The notes: generated by a model not told the origin, from the letters alone. 64,000 nucleotides of DNA from Verrucomicrobiota bacterium (GCA_016871415.1 VHDL01000006.1:1-64000); one strand, 5' to 3'. Shown: positions 1-9,698, counted from the stretch's first letter. Translations and numbers: made by a program.

Positions 1-35
1 CGACAAGCCCCGAGAGCGGCGTGCGCCGGGCGCCC

Positions 36-1004
36 TCAGAAGAACACCGCCTCGGACAGCGCCTCGGCGGGTCCCATAAGCGCGACGCGCTGGGTCACCG
101 TGCCGGGCTCACGTCCGCGGGTAAACGTGATGCGCGCCTGCGTGCCCTTCTCCGCATGCTCCCAGAGGAAGCGTGATCCGTCCTCATAGGTCCACTCAGC
201 CGCCAGGTTGTCACCGGCGGGCGGAGCCTCGGAAATCAAGAATTCGGCGGTGACGTGCGACCGACCCAGGCCGGCGCAGTGCGCGAGGCAGGACTTCATC
301 CACGTGAGCAGTCCGGCGGCCTCGCCGCGCAGGCCGCGTCCGTGCGAGACCGAGACCTTGCGCAGGCCGCGCACGAGGTCGGCCGGCGCATGGGCCGCGA
401 GGAACTGTCCGAGAGCCTGACGGACCGGCAGGCAGCGCGCGACCGCGAGGTCACGCACCTGCTCCGGACGGGGAAATCCGAGGGAGAAGACCGCGTCGCC
501 CACCAGCGAACGGTCGGTCACCACGCGTCGGCAGCGACGCGTCCATTCCAGCCAAGGCCCGAGTTCCTCGGCGGTCACGCCGTGCGCCCAGAGGTTCGTG
601 GGCAGGTCGCCCTCCAACCAGGTGGAAACAAGGGATTCGAGTTCCGGACCGGGGCGGCCGTGGGCCAGGAGGAGGGCTTCGCAGCAGCGTTTGCCACGGC
701 GGGCCGGATCGAAGAAACAGAGCACGTTGACCTTGGCCTCGAGCGGGGCGTCGGCGGCGTCCGCCGGACGTGCGGCGAGCACCACGAGCCGGCAGGGGTA
801 GCGCTGCGCGAAGAGGATCGCCTCGTCGAAGCGGGCCTGCGCGTCGGCGGCGCCGACGCCCGCGCCGAACATCAGCACCACGTTCATCTGGGAGGCGCGC
901 GCAGCCTCGTCGCCCTCGTCAGCCCAGGCCTTGTCCAGCGCATGGAGCGCGCCGGAAACCTTCACCGGGAAGCCCGGCAGCGCGTCGAGAATCGGATGCG
1001 GCAT
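36..1004 (-). CDS. opcA: OpcA-family glucose-6-phosphate dehydrogenase assembly protein
   Basis: A 322-residue cytosolic protein without signal peptide or membrane segments. I recognise it as OpcA-like from its overall pattern and because it starts 3 nt after the stop of zwf, the usual arrangement. In cyanobacteria and actinobacteria OpcA is an allosteric effector or assembly factor of G6PDH. The C-terminal half alternates beta strands and short helices (for example LAAEWTYEDGSRFLWEHAEK), as in the family. No catalytic residues are expected. It is the last gene of a yraN-zwf-opcA run; only 35 bases follow it before the window edge, so a further downstream gene cannot be excluded. The family call rests mainly on context plus recognisable similarity. 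Confidence 0.8.
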   Translation of the reverse strand: MPHPILDALPGFPVKVSGALHALDKAWADEGDEAARASQMNVVLMFGAGVGAADAQARFDEAILFAQRYPCRLVVLAARPADAADAPLEAKVNVLCFFDPARRGKRCCEALLLAHGRPGPELESLVSTWLEGDLPTNLWAHGVTAEELGPWLEWTRRCRRVVTDRSLVGDAVFSLGFPRPEQVRDLAVARCLPVRQALGQFLAAHAPADLVRGLRKVSVSHGRGLRGEAAGLLTWMKSCLAHCAGLGRSHVTAEFLISEAPPAGDNLAAEWTYEDGSRFLWEHAEKGTQARITFTRGREPGTVTQRVALMGPAEALSEAVFF

Positions 1005-1007
1005 GGC

Positions 1008-2552
1008 TCAGCGGCCGGCGTTGCGCCAGGCGTGGCCGTGCGTGCCCAGCAGGGCGTCGGCGCCGGCGGGCCCCCAGGAGCCGGCGGCGTAGGACTCGAG
1101 CCCGCTCCTGCCGGCGGAAGCCCAGGAGTCGAGCAGCGGCGTGAAGAGGCGCCAGGAAGCCTCCGTCTCATCGCCGCGGATGAAGAGCGTCCGGTCGCCC
1201 ACGATGGCGTCGAGGATGAGCCGCTCGTAGGCCTCGGGGGTGTTCGAGCCGTAGGTCGTCGCGTAGCGGAAGCTGAGGCGGACCGGCTGCGTGCGCGGCT
1301 CAAGCCCCGGCACCTTGGAATTGAGCACGAGCGTCGTGCCTTCGTCGGGCTGGATCTGGATGACGAGACGGTTGGGCACGAGGTCGTAGCGCGCGTCGCC
1401 GGCGAAGAGTCCCGACTCGGGCTGCTTGAACTGGATCGCGATCTCGGAGACCCGGCGGGCGAGCCGCTTGCCCGAGCGCATGTAGAACGGTACGCCCGCC
1501 CAGCGGGAGTTCTCGATCATGAGTCGCAGCGCGCAGAAGGTCTCGGTCGCGGAATCCGCGGGGATATCTTTCTCGGCGAGATAGCCGGGGACCTTCTCGC
1601 CGCCGGAGAGGCCTTCGGAATACTGGGCGCGCACGGCGTCGCCGCCGGCGCCGAGGCGCAAGGGCCGGACCGACTCCAGCAGCTTCACCTTCTCGTCGCG
1701 GATGTGCTCGGCCGAAAGCGAGCGCGGCTGCTCCATCGCGGTGAGGGCCAGCAGCTGCATCGTGTGGTTCTGCAGCATGTCGCGCGTGGCGCCGCTGTGG
1801 TCGTAGTAGCCTCCGCGCGAGCCGACGCCGAGCTCCTCGGCCACGGTGATCTGCACGTGGTCGACGTGATGCCGGTTCCAGAGCGGCTCGAACATCGGAT
1901 TGGCGAAGCGCTGCACCAGCAGGTCCTGGACAGTCTCCTTGCCCAGGTAGTGGTCGATGCGGAAGACCTGCGGCTCGCGGAAGTTGCGCGCGGCGACGGA
2001 GTTGAGCGTGACGGCGGAGGCGAGGTCGCGGCCGAAGGGCTTCTCGATGATGACCTTGCTCTCCAGCGGCGTGCCCAGGTTGCGGGCGGCGAGGCCGGAA
2101 CGACCGAGGTTCTCGAGGATGGCCTCGAACACCGTGGGGGGCGTCGAGACGTAGAAGACGAGCTGCAGGGGGCGCCCGGCGGCCTTCTCGGCGGCGGCGA
2201 TGCGCCGCTTGAGCGCCTCGTAGGCCGCGGGCTCGTCATACCCGCCCGCGACGTAGGAGGCGTGGTCCTCGATGTGGCGCCAGATGTCGGGACGGAACTC
2301 ACGTCGCGAGAAACGGGCGATGTCCTTGGCGGCCTGGACGCGGAATTCGGCGTCCGGCACGGCCTTGCGCCCGAAGCCGACGAGGTGGAAGTCGGCGGGG
2401 AGAAGGCTGTCGACCACGAGGTTGTAGAGCGCGGGCAGGAGCTTGCGGGCGGCGAGGTCGCCGGAGGCGCCGAAGATCACCACGCAGGTCGGCTGCGCGC
2501 CCCGATGCTTGCTCAGCCCGGTGAGGAAAGGATGGCGGTCGGTTTCGGACAT
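1008..2552 (-). CDS. zwf: Glucose-6-phosphate 1-dehydrogenase
   Basis: Catalyses the first step of the oxidative pentose phosphate pathway, glucose 6-phosphate to 6-phosphogluconolactone with NADP+ reduction. The 514-residue product has the N-terminal dinucleotide-binding motif GASGDLAARKL (about residues 28-38) and the active-site signature RIDHYLGKE near residue 197, followed by the large C-terminal domain with the FYMRSGKRL segment. The length is normal for the family. The frame is open further upstream to 2627, but the family's N-terminus matches MSETDRHPFL at 2552, and the longer start would run into yraN. yraN ends 5 nt upstream and opcA begins 3 nt downstream, so co-transcription is likely. 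Confidence 0.97.
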   Translation of the reverse strand: MSETDRHPFLTGLSKHRGAQPTCVVIFGASGDLAARKLLPALYNLVVDSLLPADFHLVGFGRKAVPDAEFRVQAAKDIARFSRREFRPDIWRHIEDHASYVAGGYDEPAAYEALKRRIAAAEKAAGRPLQLVFYVSTPPTVFEAILENLGRSGLAARNLGTPLESKVIIEKPFGRDLASAVTLNSVAARNFREPQVFRIDHYLGKETVQDLLVQRFANPMFEPLWNRHHVDHVQITVAEELGVGSRGGYYDHSGATRDMLQNHTMQLLALTAMEQPRSLSAEHIRDEKVKLLESVRPLRLGAGGDAVRAQYSEGLSGGEKVPGYLAEKDIPADSATETFCALRLMIENSRWAGVPFYMRSGKRLARRVSEIAIQFKQPESGLFAGDARYDLVPNRLVIQIQPDEGTTLVLNSKVPGLEPRTQPVRLSFRYATTYGSNTPEAYERLILDAIVGDRTLFIRGDETEASWRLFTPLLDSWASAGRSGLESYAAGSWGPAGADALLGTHGHAWRNAGR

Positions 2553-2557
2553 CGGCT

Positions 2558-2965
2558 TCAGGGGCGGCGACGTCCGAAAAGGACTTCGCCGCGGTGGTGA
2601 AGGATGCGTACGGGACTCTCGTGGCAAACCATAACTTCCATGACGTCAAAACGATAATGCGCGACGTAGGGCGCCTGACGGATCCAGGCCGCGGCGGCCC
2701 GCCTCAGGGCGGTCTTCTTGCGGCGGTCGACGGCACGCAGGCCTTCGCCGGCGACCTGCGTCATACGGGTCTTCACCTCGACGAAGACGACCACCCCGCG
2801 CTCGAGCAGCACGAGGTCGAGTTCGTCCCTTCCGTTCCGCCAGTTACGGGCCAGGACGCGCGCGCCCCGGGCCCGGCAGGCTTCGGCGACCAGACGTTCA
2901 CCCTTGGCGCCGAGATTCTCCTCGGCCCGACGGAAGCCCAGCAAACGAAGCAAACGACGCAACAT
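2558..2965 (-). CDS. yraN: YraN family (UPF0102) nuclease-fold protein
   Basis: A 135-residue protein with the UPF0102 signature: a G-x-x-AE-like start (GAKGERLVAEA), then ARNWRNGRDELDLV and VVFVEVKTR. The conserved E/D and ExK residues match a PD-(D/E)XK restriction-endonuclease-like active site. The family's physiological role is poorly defined; links to Holliday-junction processing have been suggested. The reading frame continues upstream past 4000, but the family begins close to MLRRLLRLLGFRR, so I set the start at 2965. It is the promoter-proximal gene of the minus-strand run that includes zwf and opcA. Confidence 0.88.
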   Translation of the reverse strand: MLRRLLRLLGFRRAEENLGAKGERLVAEACRARGARVLARNWRNGRDELDLVLLERGVVVFVEVKTRMTQVAGEGLRAVDRRKKTALRRAAAAWIRQAPYVAHYRFDVMEVMVCHESPVRILHHRGEVLFGRRRP

Positions 2966-3018
2966 GCGGCAAGCTGGCCTGCCGCGAGGCGCCGGGTCGA
3001 GCGCCCGTCGAGCGGTTC

Positions 3019-3048
3019 TTGACCTAGGGAACCACGGGGTGTTATCCC
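3019..3048 (+). promoter_or_regulatory. Putative sigma70-like promoter for the secreted TIM-barrel gene
   Basis: TTGACC at 3019-3024, an 18-nt spacer, then TATCCC at 3043-3048, 19 nt before the ATG at 3068. The -35 match is good; the -10 matches only in its first three bases. It lies in the divergent gap with yraN. Confidence 0.35.
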
Positions 3049-3067
3049 TGTCTCTCACCCCACACCC

Positions 3068-3919
3068 ATGCGTCTCCCCACCCTCCTCGCCCTCGCCTGC
3101 GCCGCGGCCCTCTCCGCGGACCCAATCCCTGAAGCCGCCCGCCAGAACGGCTGGTTCATCGGCGCCCAGGCCTACACCTTCAGGGAGTTCTCCTTCTTCG
3201 AGGCCGTCGCCAAGACCAAGGAGGCCGGAGGCAAGACCATCGAACTCTTCCCCGGTCAGCCCGTGAAGCCCGGCTCCAAGGAGAAGACCCACCACTCGAT
3301 GAGCGACGCCACCATGGCCGAGATCAAGGCCGAGCTCGCCCGCCAGGGCATCCACGCCGTCAACTACGGCGTGGTCGGCGCCAAGGGCCGCGACGACGTC
3401 TACGCCATCATGGCCTTCGCCAAGAAGATGGGCCTCTACGCCGTCTGCACCGAATCCACCGAACAGGTCGCCCACTGGGAGTCCGCCGCCAAGGAGTTCG
3501 ACATCAAGGTCGCCTTCCATGAGCACGGCACCCGCCTCACCAAGGACGGCAAGATCGACACGAAGTACAAGGTCTGGGATCCCCTCTACATCCTCGGCGT
3601 CGTCGAAAGCCGTGACGCCCGCGTCGGCGCCTGCGCCGACATCGGCCACTGGGCCACTTCCGGCCTGAGCTCCGTCTGGGCGCTCAAGGTCCTCGAAGGC
3701 CGCATCGTCAGCGTGCACCTCAAGGACAAGTCCGACTTCGGCCACAAGGCCACCGTCGTCGTCGCCGGAAAGGGCGTGGTCGACGTGGACGGCTGCCTCA
3801 AGGAGCTCATCCGCCAGAAGTTCGACGGCCACATCTCCGTCGAGCACGAAGCCGATTGGAAGGACAGCGTCCCGCAGGTGAAGCATAACATCGATTTCGT
3901 CAAAGCCCACGCGAAGTGA
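3068..3919 (+). CDS. Secreted sugar phosphate isomerase/epimerase-like TIM-barrel protein
   Basis: 283 residues, beginning with a signal peptide (MRLPTLLALACAAALSADP, probable cleavage near residue 17-19) and followed by an xylose-isomerase-like/AP-endonuclease-2 TIM barrel. Likely divalent-metal ligands lie in the motifs IELFPGQ, FHEHGTR, ADIGHW and VEHEAD, the E/H/D/E arrangement typical of the superfamily. Exported members are abundant in Verrucomicrobiota and Planctomycetota, where they are linked to sugar catabolism, but the substrate cannot be told from sequence. It is monocistronic, with its own promoter-like boxes and a strong terminator 26 nt after the stop. Confidence 0.85.
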   Translation: MRLPTLLALACAAALSADPIPEAARQNGWFIGAQAYTFREFSFFEAVAKTKEAGGKTIELFPGQPVKPGSKEKTHHSMSDATMAEIKAELARQGIHAVNYGVVGAKGRDDVYAIMAFAKKMGLYAVCTESTEQVAHWESAAKEFDIKVAFHEHGTRLTKDGKIDTKYKVWDPLYILGVVESRDARVGACADIGHWATSGLSSVWALKVLEGRIVSVHLKDKSDFGHKATVVVAGKGVVDVDGCLKELIRQKFDGHISVEHEADWKDSVPQVKHNIDFVKAHAK

Positions 3920-3944
3920 TCCGCGCCTGACTCGCAGCCGCCGA

Positions 3945-3971
3945 AGCCCCCGGACCTCCGGGGGCTTTTTT
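3945..3971 (+). terminator. Rho-independent terminator
   Basis: Perfect 9-bp stem (AGCCCCCGG at 3945-3953, CCGGGGGCT at 3958-3966), loop ACCT, followed by a T-run to 3971. Ends the isomerase-like gene. Confidence 0.9.
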
Positions 3972-4046
3972 GTGGGCGGGTGAAACAGCCGACTGACTTC
4001 CGGGCGACAGGTGGCAGCCTCAGGTGGCGGGCGGCGGGCCATTTAG

Positions 4047-4072
4047 GTAGGGATGCGATTGCCATCGCATCC
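4047..4072 (+). repeat. REP-like hairpin with GTAG head (copy 1)
   Basis: GTAG at 4047-4050, then a perfect 9-bp stem (GGATGCGAT / ATCGCATCC) closing a TGCC loop. It lies in the 346-bp gene-free gap 3920-4265. The GTAG head followed by an imperfect or perfect palindrome is the hallmark of REP elements mobilised by RAYT transposases. Copy 2 lies 73 bp away in opposite orientation. The 73 bp between them show no gene. Confidence 0.75.
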
Positions 4073-4145
4073 GGTTGAAACCGAAGACGAGAAGTCATCG
4101 GCTCTTAGCCTAGTTCATTCGACATGCAAAGGCAGCGTCTCGAAC

Positions 4146-4171
4146 GGACGTGATGGCAATCACGTCCCTAC
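4146..4171 (-). repeat. REP-like hairpin with GTAG head (copy 2, inverted)
   Basis: Read on the minus strand: GTAG, stem GGACGTGAT / ATCACGTCC, loop TGCC. Compared with copy 1, two stem positions change on each arm and pairing is kept, so the hairpin itself is conserved. The pair forms a BIME-like inverted doublet. Confidence 0.75.
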
Positions 4172-4211
4172 CCAAGACACCCCCTGCCACCCGAAACGGC
4201 TGCCTCCCACT

Positions 4212-4255
4212 TTTGCACCTTTGCACAGGCCGTAGGCCGATTTGCACTTTTGCAC
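4212..4255 (+). repeat. TTTGCAC heptamer element with central palindrome (element 1)
   Basis: TTTGCAC occurs at 4212, 4220, 4241 and 4249: two pairs with an 8-nt period. Between the pairs lies a small palindrome, GGCC-GTA-GGCC (4228-4238). The same architecture recurs inverted at 9720-9767. It sits just downstream of the minus-strand dioxygenase gene. Function unknown. Confidence 0.8.
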
Positions 4256-4265
4256 AAATACGTAG

Positions 4266-4937
4266 CTACCCTTCCGGCGTGAAGCCGAGGACGACGTCCC
4301 AGCGCGCGGAGAGCTCGCCGGCCCTGGAGCCCTTCAAAGGATCGAACGCCAAGGTGACGCTCTCGCGTTGGGCGGGATTCTTGATGGCCTTGTAGACCAT
4401 GTCGTTCGCATTCATCTCATGCCCTTTGACGTAACACTGGGTGATGAGCTCCTTCCTCCCCTTGATGCGCACGGCGAGATGGATGTGCGGGGTGCGCGGG
4501 CGGTAGGGCACGGGCTTGATGGTGCGGAAGAGGTATTCGCCGGAGGAACCGGTGAGGAAGCGGCCGAAGCCCTGGAAGTTGCCGTCGCGCTTGGCGGCGT
4601 TGCCTGACTTGGTGTGGATGTAGACGCCGTTGGCGTCGGCCTGCCAGATCTCGACGAGGGCGTTGCGGACGGGGTCGCCGCGCTCATCCAGGATGCGGCC
4701 CGAGAGCCAGGTGACCTCGCCGACGGCGGGCGTCAGCGAATTGTTCAGCACGAGCAGGTCGTTGTCGGTGTCCAGTGGCAGCCGGTCCGGATAGAAAGGT
4801 CCCTCGGTCTGCTTCGGGGTGCGCACGAGAGCCTCGGCGAAGGCACCGGGCACGGCGAAGGCGGCCGCCCCGAAGGCCAGACCCCGCAAGAAGTCACGGC
4901 GGTGACGGAGGTCGTCGGGCAGCGGGAATGTCGCCAT
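4266..4937 (-). CDS. Tat-exported intradiol ring-cleavage dioxygenase-like protein
   Basis: 223 residues. The N-terminus carries a twin-arginine-type signal (RRDFLRGLAFGAAAFAVPGAFA), so the folded, metal-loaded protein is probably exported. The rest matches the catechol/protocatechuate 3,4-dioxygenase fold. All four Fe(III) ligands can be aligned: Tyr in GVYIHTK, Tyr in KPVPYRPR, and the two His of TPHIHLAV. Such enzymes cleave aromatic diols between the hydroxyls. Exported single-domain members are common in soil bacteria and their substrates are mostly unknown. The frame is open upstream to 4991, but the ATG at 4937 places the Tat motif correctly. No partner aromatic-pathway genes are nearby. 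Confidence 0.88.
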   Translation of the reverse strand: MATFPLPDDLRHRRDFLRGLAFGAAAFAVPGAFAEALVRTPKQTEGPFYPDRLPLDTDNDLLVLNNSLTPAVGEVTWLSGRILDERGDPVRNALVEIWQADANGVYIHTKSGNAAKRDGNFQGFGRFLTGSSGEYLFRTIKPVPYRPRTPHIHLAVRIKGRKELITQCYVKGHEMNANDMVYKAIKNPAQRESVTLAFDPLKGSRAGELSARWDVVLGFTPEG

Positions 4938-4993
4938 GAGGGCATCCTGCGCCCGCAACCCTCCGGGGCAAGCACCAGGTACCCCGCACATAA

Positions 4994-7057
<2,064 letters not shown>

Positions 7058-7066
7058 TTGACGCGT

Positions 7067-7094
7067 CGACAATCCATCCTGGGAGCCTAGGCTC
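7067..7094 (+). promoter_or_regulatory. Putative promoter abutting the ecotin start
   Basis: TCGACA at 7067-7072, 16-nt spacer, TAGGCT at 7089-7094, then 6 nt to the ATG at 7101. If used, the transcript would start at or very near the start codon. The -10 match is weak. Confidence 0.3.
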
Positions 7095-7100
7095 TTCCTC

Positions 7101-7595
7101 ATGCACACCCTACTGCTTACCGCTTCGCTCCTCGGCTTAGCCCTCACCGCTTCGACCGTGACCCGCGTCCCCCCCGACGCGGCCAGCCAATGGCAGAAAG
7201 CCTATCCGGCCGCGGCGAAGGGCATGAAGCGCATCGTGATCCATCTCGAGGCCAAGCCTGACGAGTTCGCCTGGAAGGTCGAGCTCAGCGTCGGCCGCAC
7301 GATGGAGACCGATGGCGTGAACCGCATCGGCGGCGGCGCCCGCCTCACGGAGAAGACCGTCGAAGGCTGGGGTTACAACTACTTCGAAGCCAGAGCGACG
7401 GGGCCGATGTTCTCGACCCTGATCGGCGTCTCGCCCGACCAACCCAAGGTGACCCGTTTCGTGACCATGGCCGAAACGGGTCTGGTACGCTACAACAGCA
7501 ATTTGCCGGTCATCGTGTACGTCCCCGCAGACATGGAGGTCCGCTACCGCCTCTGGCAGGCCGAACCGGAAGCCCGCAAGGGCGACGAAGGCTGA
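7101..7595 (+). CDS. eco: Ecotin-like periplasmic serine protease inhibitor
   Basis: 164 residues with a signal peptide (MHTLLLTASLLGLALTAS). The mature part aligns well with E. coli ecotin: YPAAAKGMKRIVIHL, EGWGYNYFEA, RYNSNLPVIVYVPADMEVRY. Ecotin dimers bind trypsin-fold proteases in the periplasm through a primary reactive loop. Here that loop reads PMFSTLIGVSP against E. coli SSPVSTMMACP, so the P1 residue is Leu instead of Met84. The two cysteines that form the loop-stabilising disulfide (Cys50 and Cys87 in E. coli) are replaced by Gly and Ser/Val together. It follows ligA with a 43-nt gap and has its own promoter-like boxes. Confidence 0.93.
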   Translation: MHTLLLTASLLGLALTASTVTRVPPDAASQWQKAYPAAAKGMKRIVIHLEAKPDEFAWKVELSVGRTMETDGVNRIGGGARLTEKTVEGWGYNYFEARATGPMFSTLIGVSPDQPKVTRFVTMAETGLVRYNSNLPVIVYVPADMEVRYRLWQAEPEARKGDEG

Positions 7596-7631
7596 GCGAG
7601 CGCTGACGAACAAGCCCCTCCGTTCCCTTCG

Positions 7632-7853
7632 ATGAGCAAAGCCGTCCTGCCGGACGATGTTGCGCAATACGCACGCACAGGCGATGCCACGGCATTGGAA
7701 TGGTTACAGAGCGAGGGCATGAACACCGACCTCCGCGACGAGAGGGGCGACACGCTCCCGATGCTGGCGGGCTACCATGGACGGGCCGAGGTCATGAAGA
7801 TGCTGCTGGATACGGGCGCGGCGAGGGACCTGGCGTCCGGGGAACGGCGTTGA
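7632..7853 (+). CDS. Short ankyrin-repeat ORF, probably truncated
   Basis: 73 residues: a lead helix pair and one good ankyrin repeat (RGDTLPMLAGYHGRAEVMKMLLDTGA), then the start of a second repeat that stops at TGA (7851). Reading on in the same frame past the stop gives PVAFTPKH before another stop, which resembles the TPLA start of the next ankyrin repeat. This suggests a longer ankyrin protein (usually 120-150 residues in this class) cut by a nonsense change and downstream loss. It could also be a genuine mini-protein. Its 3' end lies 35 nt before the methyltransferase start. Confidence 0.55.
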   Translation: MSKAVLPDDVAQYARTGDATALEWLQSEGMNTDLRDERGDTLPMLAGYHGRAEVMKMLLDTGAARDLASGERR

Positions 7854-7888
7854 CCCGTCGCCTTCACGCCCAAGCATCGGGCCGTCGC

Positions 7889-8575
7889 ATGCTGAACTCA
7901 CCCCGCATCTGGATGGACCGCGAAATCGAGTCGTTCGGGAAGTCGCTCCCGGAAGGCTCCCTCGTCCTCGACGCCGGCGCGGGCAAGCAGGCTTACCGAG
8001 GCAAGTTCGCGCACTGCAGGTATGAGGCGGCCGATTTCGAAAAGGTCGACAAGACCTACGCCAAGAGCACCTACGTCTGCGATATCAAGGCCATCCCGGT
8101 CGAGGACGGACGCTTCGACGCGATCCTCTTTACGCAGGTGATGGAGCACCTGCCCGACCCTCAGGCGGCGGCCAGGGAATTCCACCGGGTGCTCAAGCCG
8201 GGAGGACGCATCCTCTACACGGGCCCGTTCTGGTATGAGGAGCACGAACAGCCTTACGACTTCTACCGCTACACGCAGTTCGGCGTGCGGCAGGTGTTCG
8301 GACAGGCGGGACTGGAGGTCGTCGACCTGCGTTAGATGGACGGCTACCTCGCCTCCGTGGCCCACCAGCTCAAGCGCATGCGCAGCGCCCTACCGCTCAA
8401 TCCGCTCGCCCACGGCGGGCCGCTGCGCGGACCCATGGTCTACCCGTTCTTCATGATGCTGAAGGTCCTCGCCCCGCTGCTGGCGCCCATGGCCGCCTGG
8501 GCCGACGCCGGAGCGCGGCACACCGCCTCGGGCTTCCCGATGAACTACCTCGCGGTGATCAGGAAGCCTTTCTGA
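7889..8575 (+). pseudogene. Class I SAM-dependent methyltransferase interrupted by in-frame TAG
   Basis: The frame from ATG 7889 encodes a methyltransferase of the Methyltransf_11 type: glycine-rich SAM motif VLDAGAGKQAYR, acidic strand-2 end YEAADFE, and post-I motif FDAILFTQVMEHL followed by HRVLKPGGRILYTGPFW. A single TAG at 8333-8335 interrupts it. The same frame then continues without shift for 79 codons (MDGYLASVAHQLKRMRS to KPF), which reads as the natural C-terminal part. The full product would be about 228 residues. The truncated 148-residue part keeps the SAM-binding core. Could be a recent nonsense mutation, a sequencing or assembly error, or readthrough. Confidence 0.75.
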
Positions 8576-8977
8576 TCACTTGCAGCAGCCGGAGCGCGGA
8601 GCGGCTACGTCGGCGAGTCGGGCGCGCAGGTCGCGTCGCTCGGCGTCGTCGGTGGCACCCACCAGCAGAGTCTCGAGGTGACGGACGGAGCGCGCGCGGG
8701 CGTCCGCATGACGGGCGGCGGCGAGACGCGAGGCGCCCAGCTTCCAGAGGGCTAGGACGAGGAGCAGCTGCACGGCGAAGGCGGTCAGGTATCCCGTGAT
8801 CTTCTGGGTCGCGCCGACGTCATTGGTCGCGTTCTGGACGAAGGCCAGGCCCGACTTGGTCAGAGCGTAGGCGAAGAGGAAGGCCACGACCAGGAGCAGC
8901 GCTCCGGTCCAGCGGGAGCAGCGGGCGGCACGGCGGAAGGGGGCGGCGAGTTCGGAGGTTTCCTTGGAGCAACTCAT
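8576..8977 (-). CDS. Small two-TM membrane protein of unknown function
   Basis: 133 residues from ATG 8977 (an in-frame ATG at 8989 is an alternative). Two predicted membrane segments, about WTGALLLVVAFLFAYALTKS and ITGYLTAFAVQLLLVLALWK, are followed by an Arg/Ala-rich cytosolic helix with likely coiled-coil character and a terminal GCCK. I do not recognise the family. The frame stays open far upstream (to 9601), but that part is antisense to the serB-like gene. It is convergent with, and directly abuts, the broken methyltransferase gene. Confidence 0.6.
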   Translation of the reverse strand: MSCSKETSELAAPFRRAARCSRWTGALLLVVAFLFAYALTKSGLAFVQNATNDVGATQKITGYLTAFAVQLLLVLALWKLGASRLAAARHADARARSVRHLETLLVGATDDAERRDLRARLADVAAPRSGCCK

Positions 8978-9022
8978 GCGGCTGAACATGGCGGGAAGGG
9001 AGGTCGGGAGCAAGCCCCGCCC

Positions 9023-9051
9023 TTGACCTGCCGCCCCCCCGCAGGTGTAGT
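9023..9051 (+). promoter_or_regulatory. Putative promoter of the serB-like gene
   Basis: TTGACC at 9023-9028, exactly 17 nt, TGTAGT at 9046-9051, then 5 nt to the GTG start at 9057. No Shine-Dalgarno fits in between, so a leaderless transcript is implied. Confidence 0.45.
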
Positions 9052-9056
9052 CCGGC

Positions 9057-9698
9057 GTGGCCACGAAGCTCCTGCTCCTCGACTGCGACTCGACGCTCTC
9101 ATCCATCGAGGGCGTCGACGAACTGGGCCGCCTGCGCGGACCAGAGACCTTCAAGGCCGTGGAGGACATGACCAACGCGGCGATGAACGGAGGCACGCCC
9201 ATGGAGACCGTCTTCGCCCGACGACTCGAAATCATCCGACCCACCCTATCCGAACTGGAGTCCATCGGCGCGCAATACGTCGCGACGGTGGAGCCGACCG
9301 CCAAGGCGACCCTGGCCCGCCTCCGTGACGCCGGCTGGAAGATCGCGATCGTCAGCGGGGGTTTCACCCAGGCCATCCTGCCCCTGGCCCGGCATCTCGG
9401 CATCGAACGCGTCGAGGCGGTCACGCTGCGTTTCCATGCCGACGGCACGTATGCCGGCTTCGACGAATCCTGCCCGACCTGCCGGACCAAGGGGAAGAAC
9501 GCCGTGGCCCGCAAACTGAGGGAGGAGTTCGGGGCAGACCGGACGGTCATCGTCGGCGACGGCGCCAGCGACCTCGAGGTCAAGGAGGACGTAGACCTCA
9601 TGGTCGGCTTCGGCCGTTACGCCCAAAGGCTGAAGGTGGTCGCCGGAGCCGACGCCTTCATCACCTCGCTCGACCAGCTGCCCGCAGTCCTGGGCTGA
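9057..9698 (+). CDS. serB: Phosphoserine phosphatase-like HAD hydrolase
   Basis: 213 residues, GTG start, chosen because it gives the conserved beta-1 strand ATKLLLLDCDSTLSS directly at the N-terminus. HAD motifs: DCDST (motif I, nucleophile and acid Asp), IVSGGF (motif II), and VGDGASDLEVKEDVD (motif III/IV). The helical cap and the GFTQ-type substrate region match SerB. Expected reaction: phosphoserine to serine, last step of serine synthesis. The conserved positions fit SerB better than other HADs, though a related small-molecule phosphatase cannot be ruled out. No serine-pathway neighbours are present. Confidence 0.85.
   Translation: MATKLLLLDCDSTLSSIEGVDELGRLRGPETFKAVEDMTNAAMNGGTPMETVFARRLEIIRPTLSELESIGAQYVATVEPTAKATLARLRDAGWKIAIVSGGFTQAILPLARHLGIERVEAVTLRFHADGTYAGFDESCPTCRTKGKNAVARKLREEFGADRTVIVGDGASDLEVKEDVDLMVGFGRYAQRLKVVAGADAFITSLDQLPAVLG

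Noticed and set aside
255-2600. Long plus-strand open frame (781 codons) over opcA-zwf
   Set aside because: Antisense to two clear genes; its Arg/Glu/Gly-rich composition is the usual shadow in GC-rich DNA. Other long shadows over pyrC, tgt, pheT, rpsA and glyS were dropped for the same reason.
2966-4042. N-terminal extension of the yraN frame
   Set aside because: It is antisense to the isomerase-like gene and has no UPF0102 counterpart.
8333-8335. TAG as a pyrrolysine or other recoding site
   Set aside because: No PYLIS-like hairpin or methylamine methyltransferase context; a single TAG in an ordinary methyltransferase is more simply a nonsense change or error.
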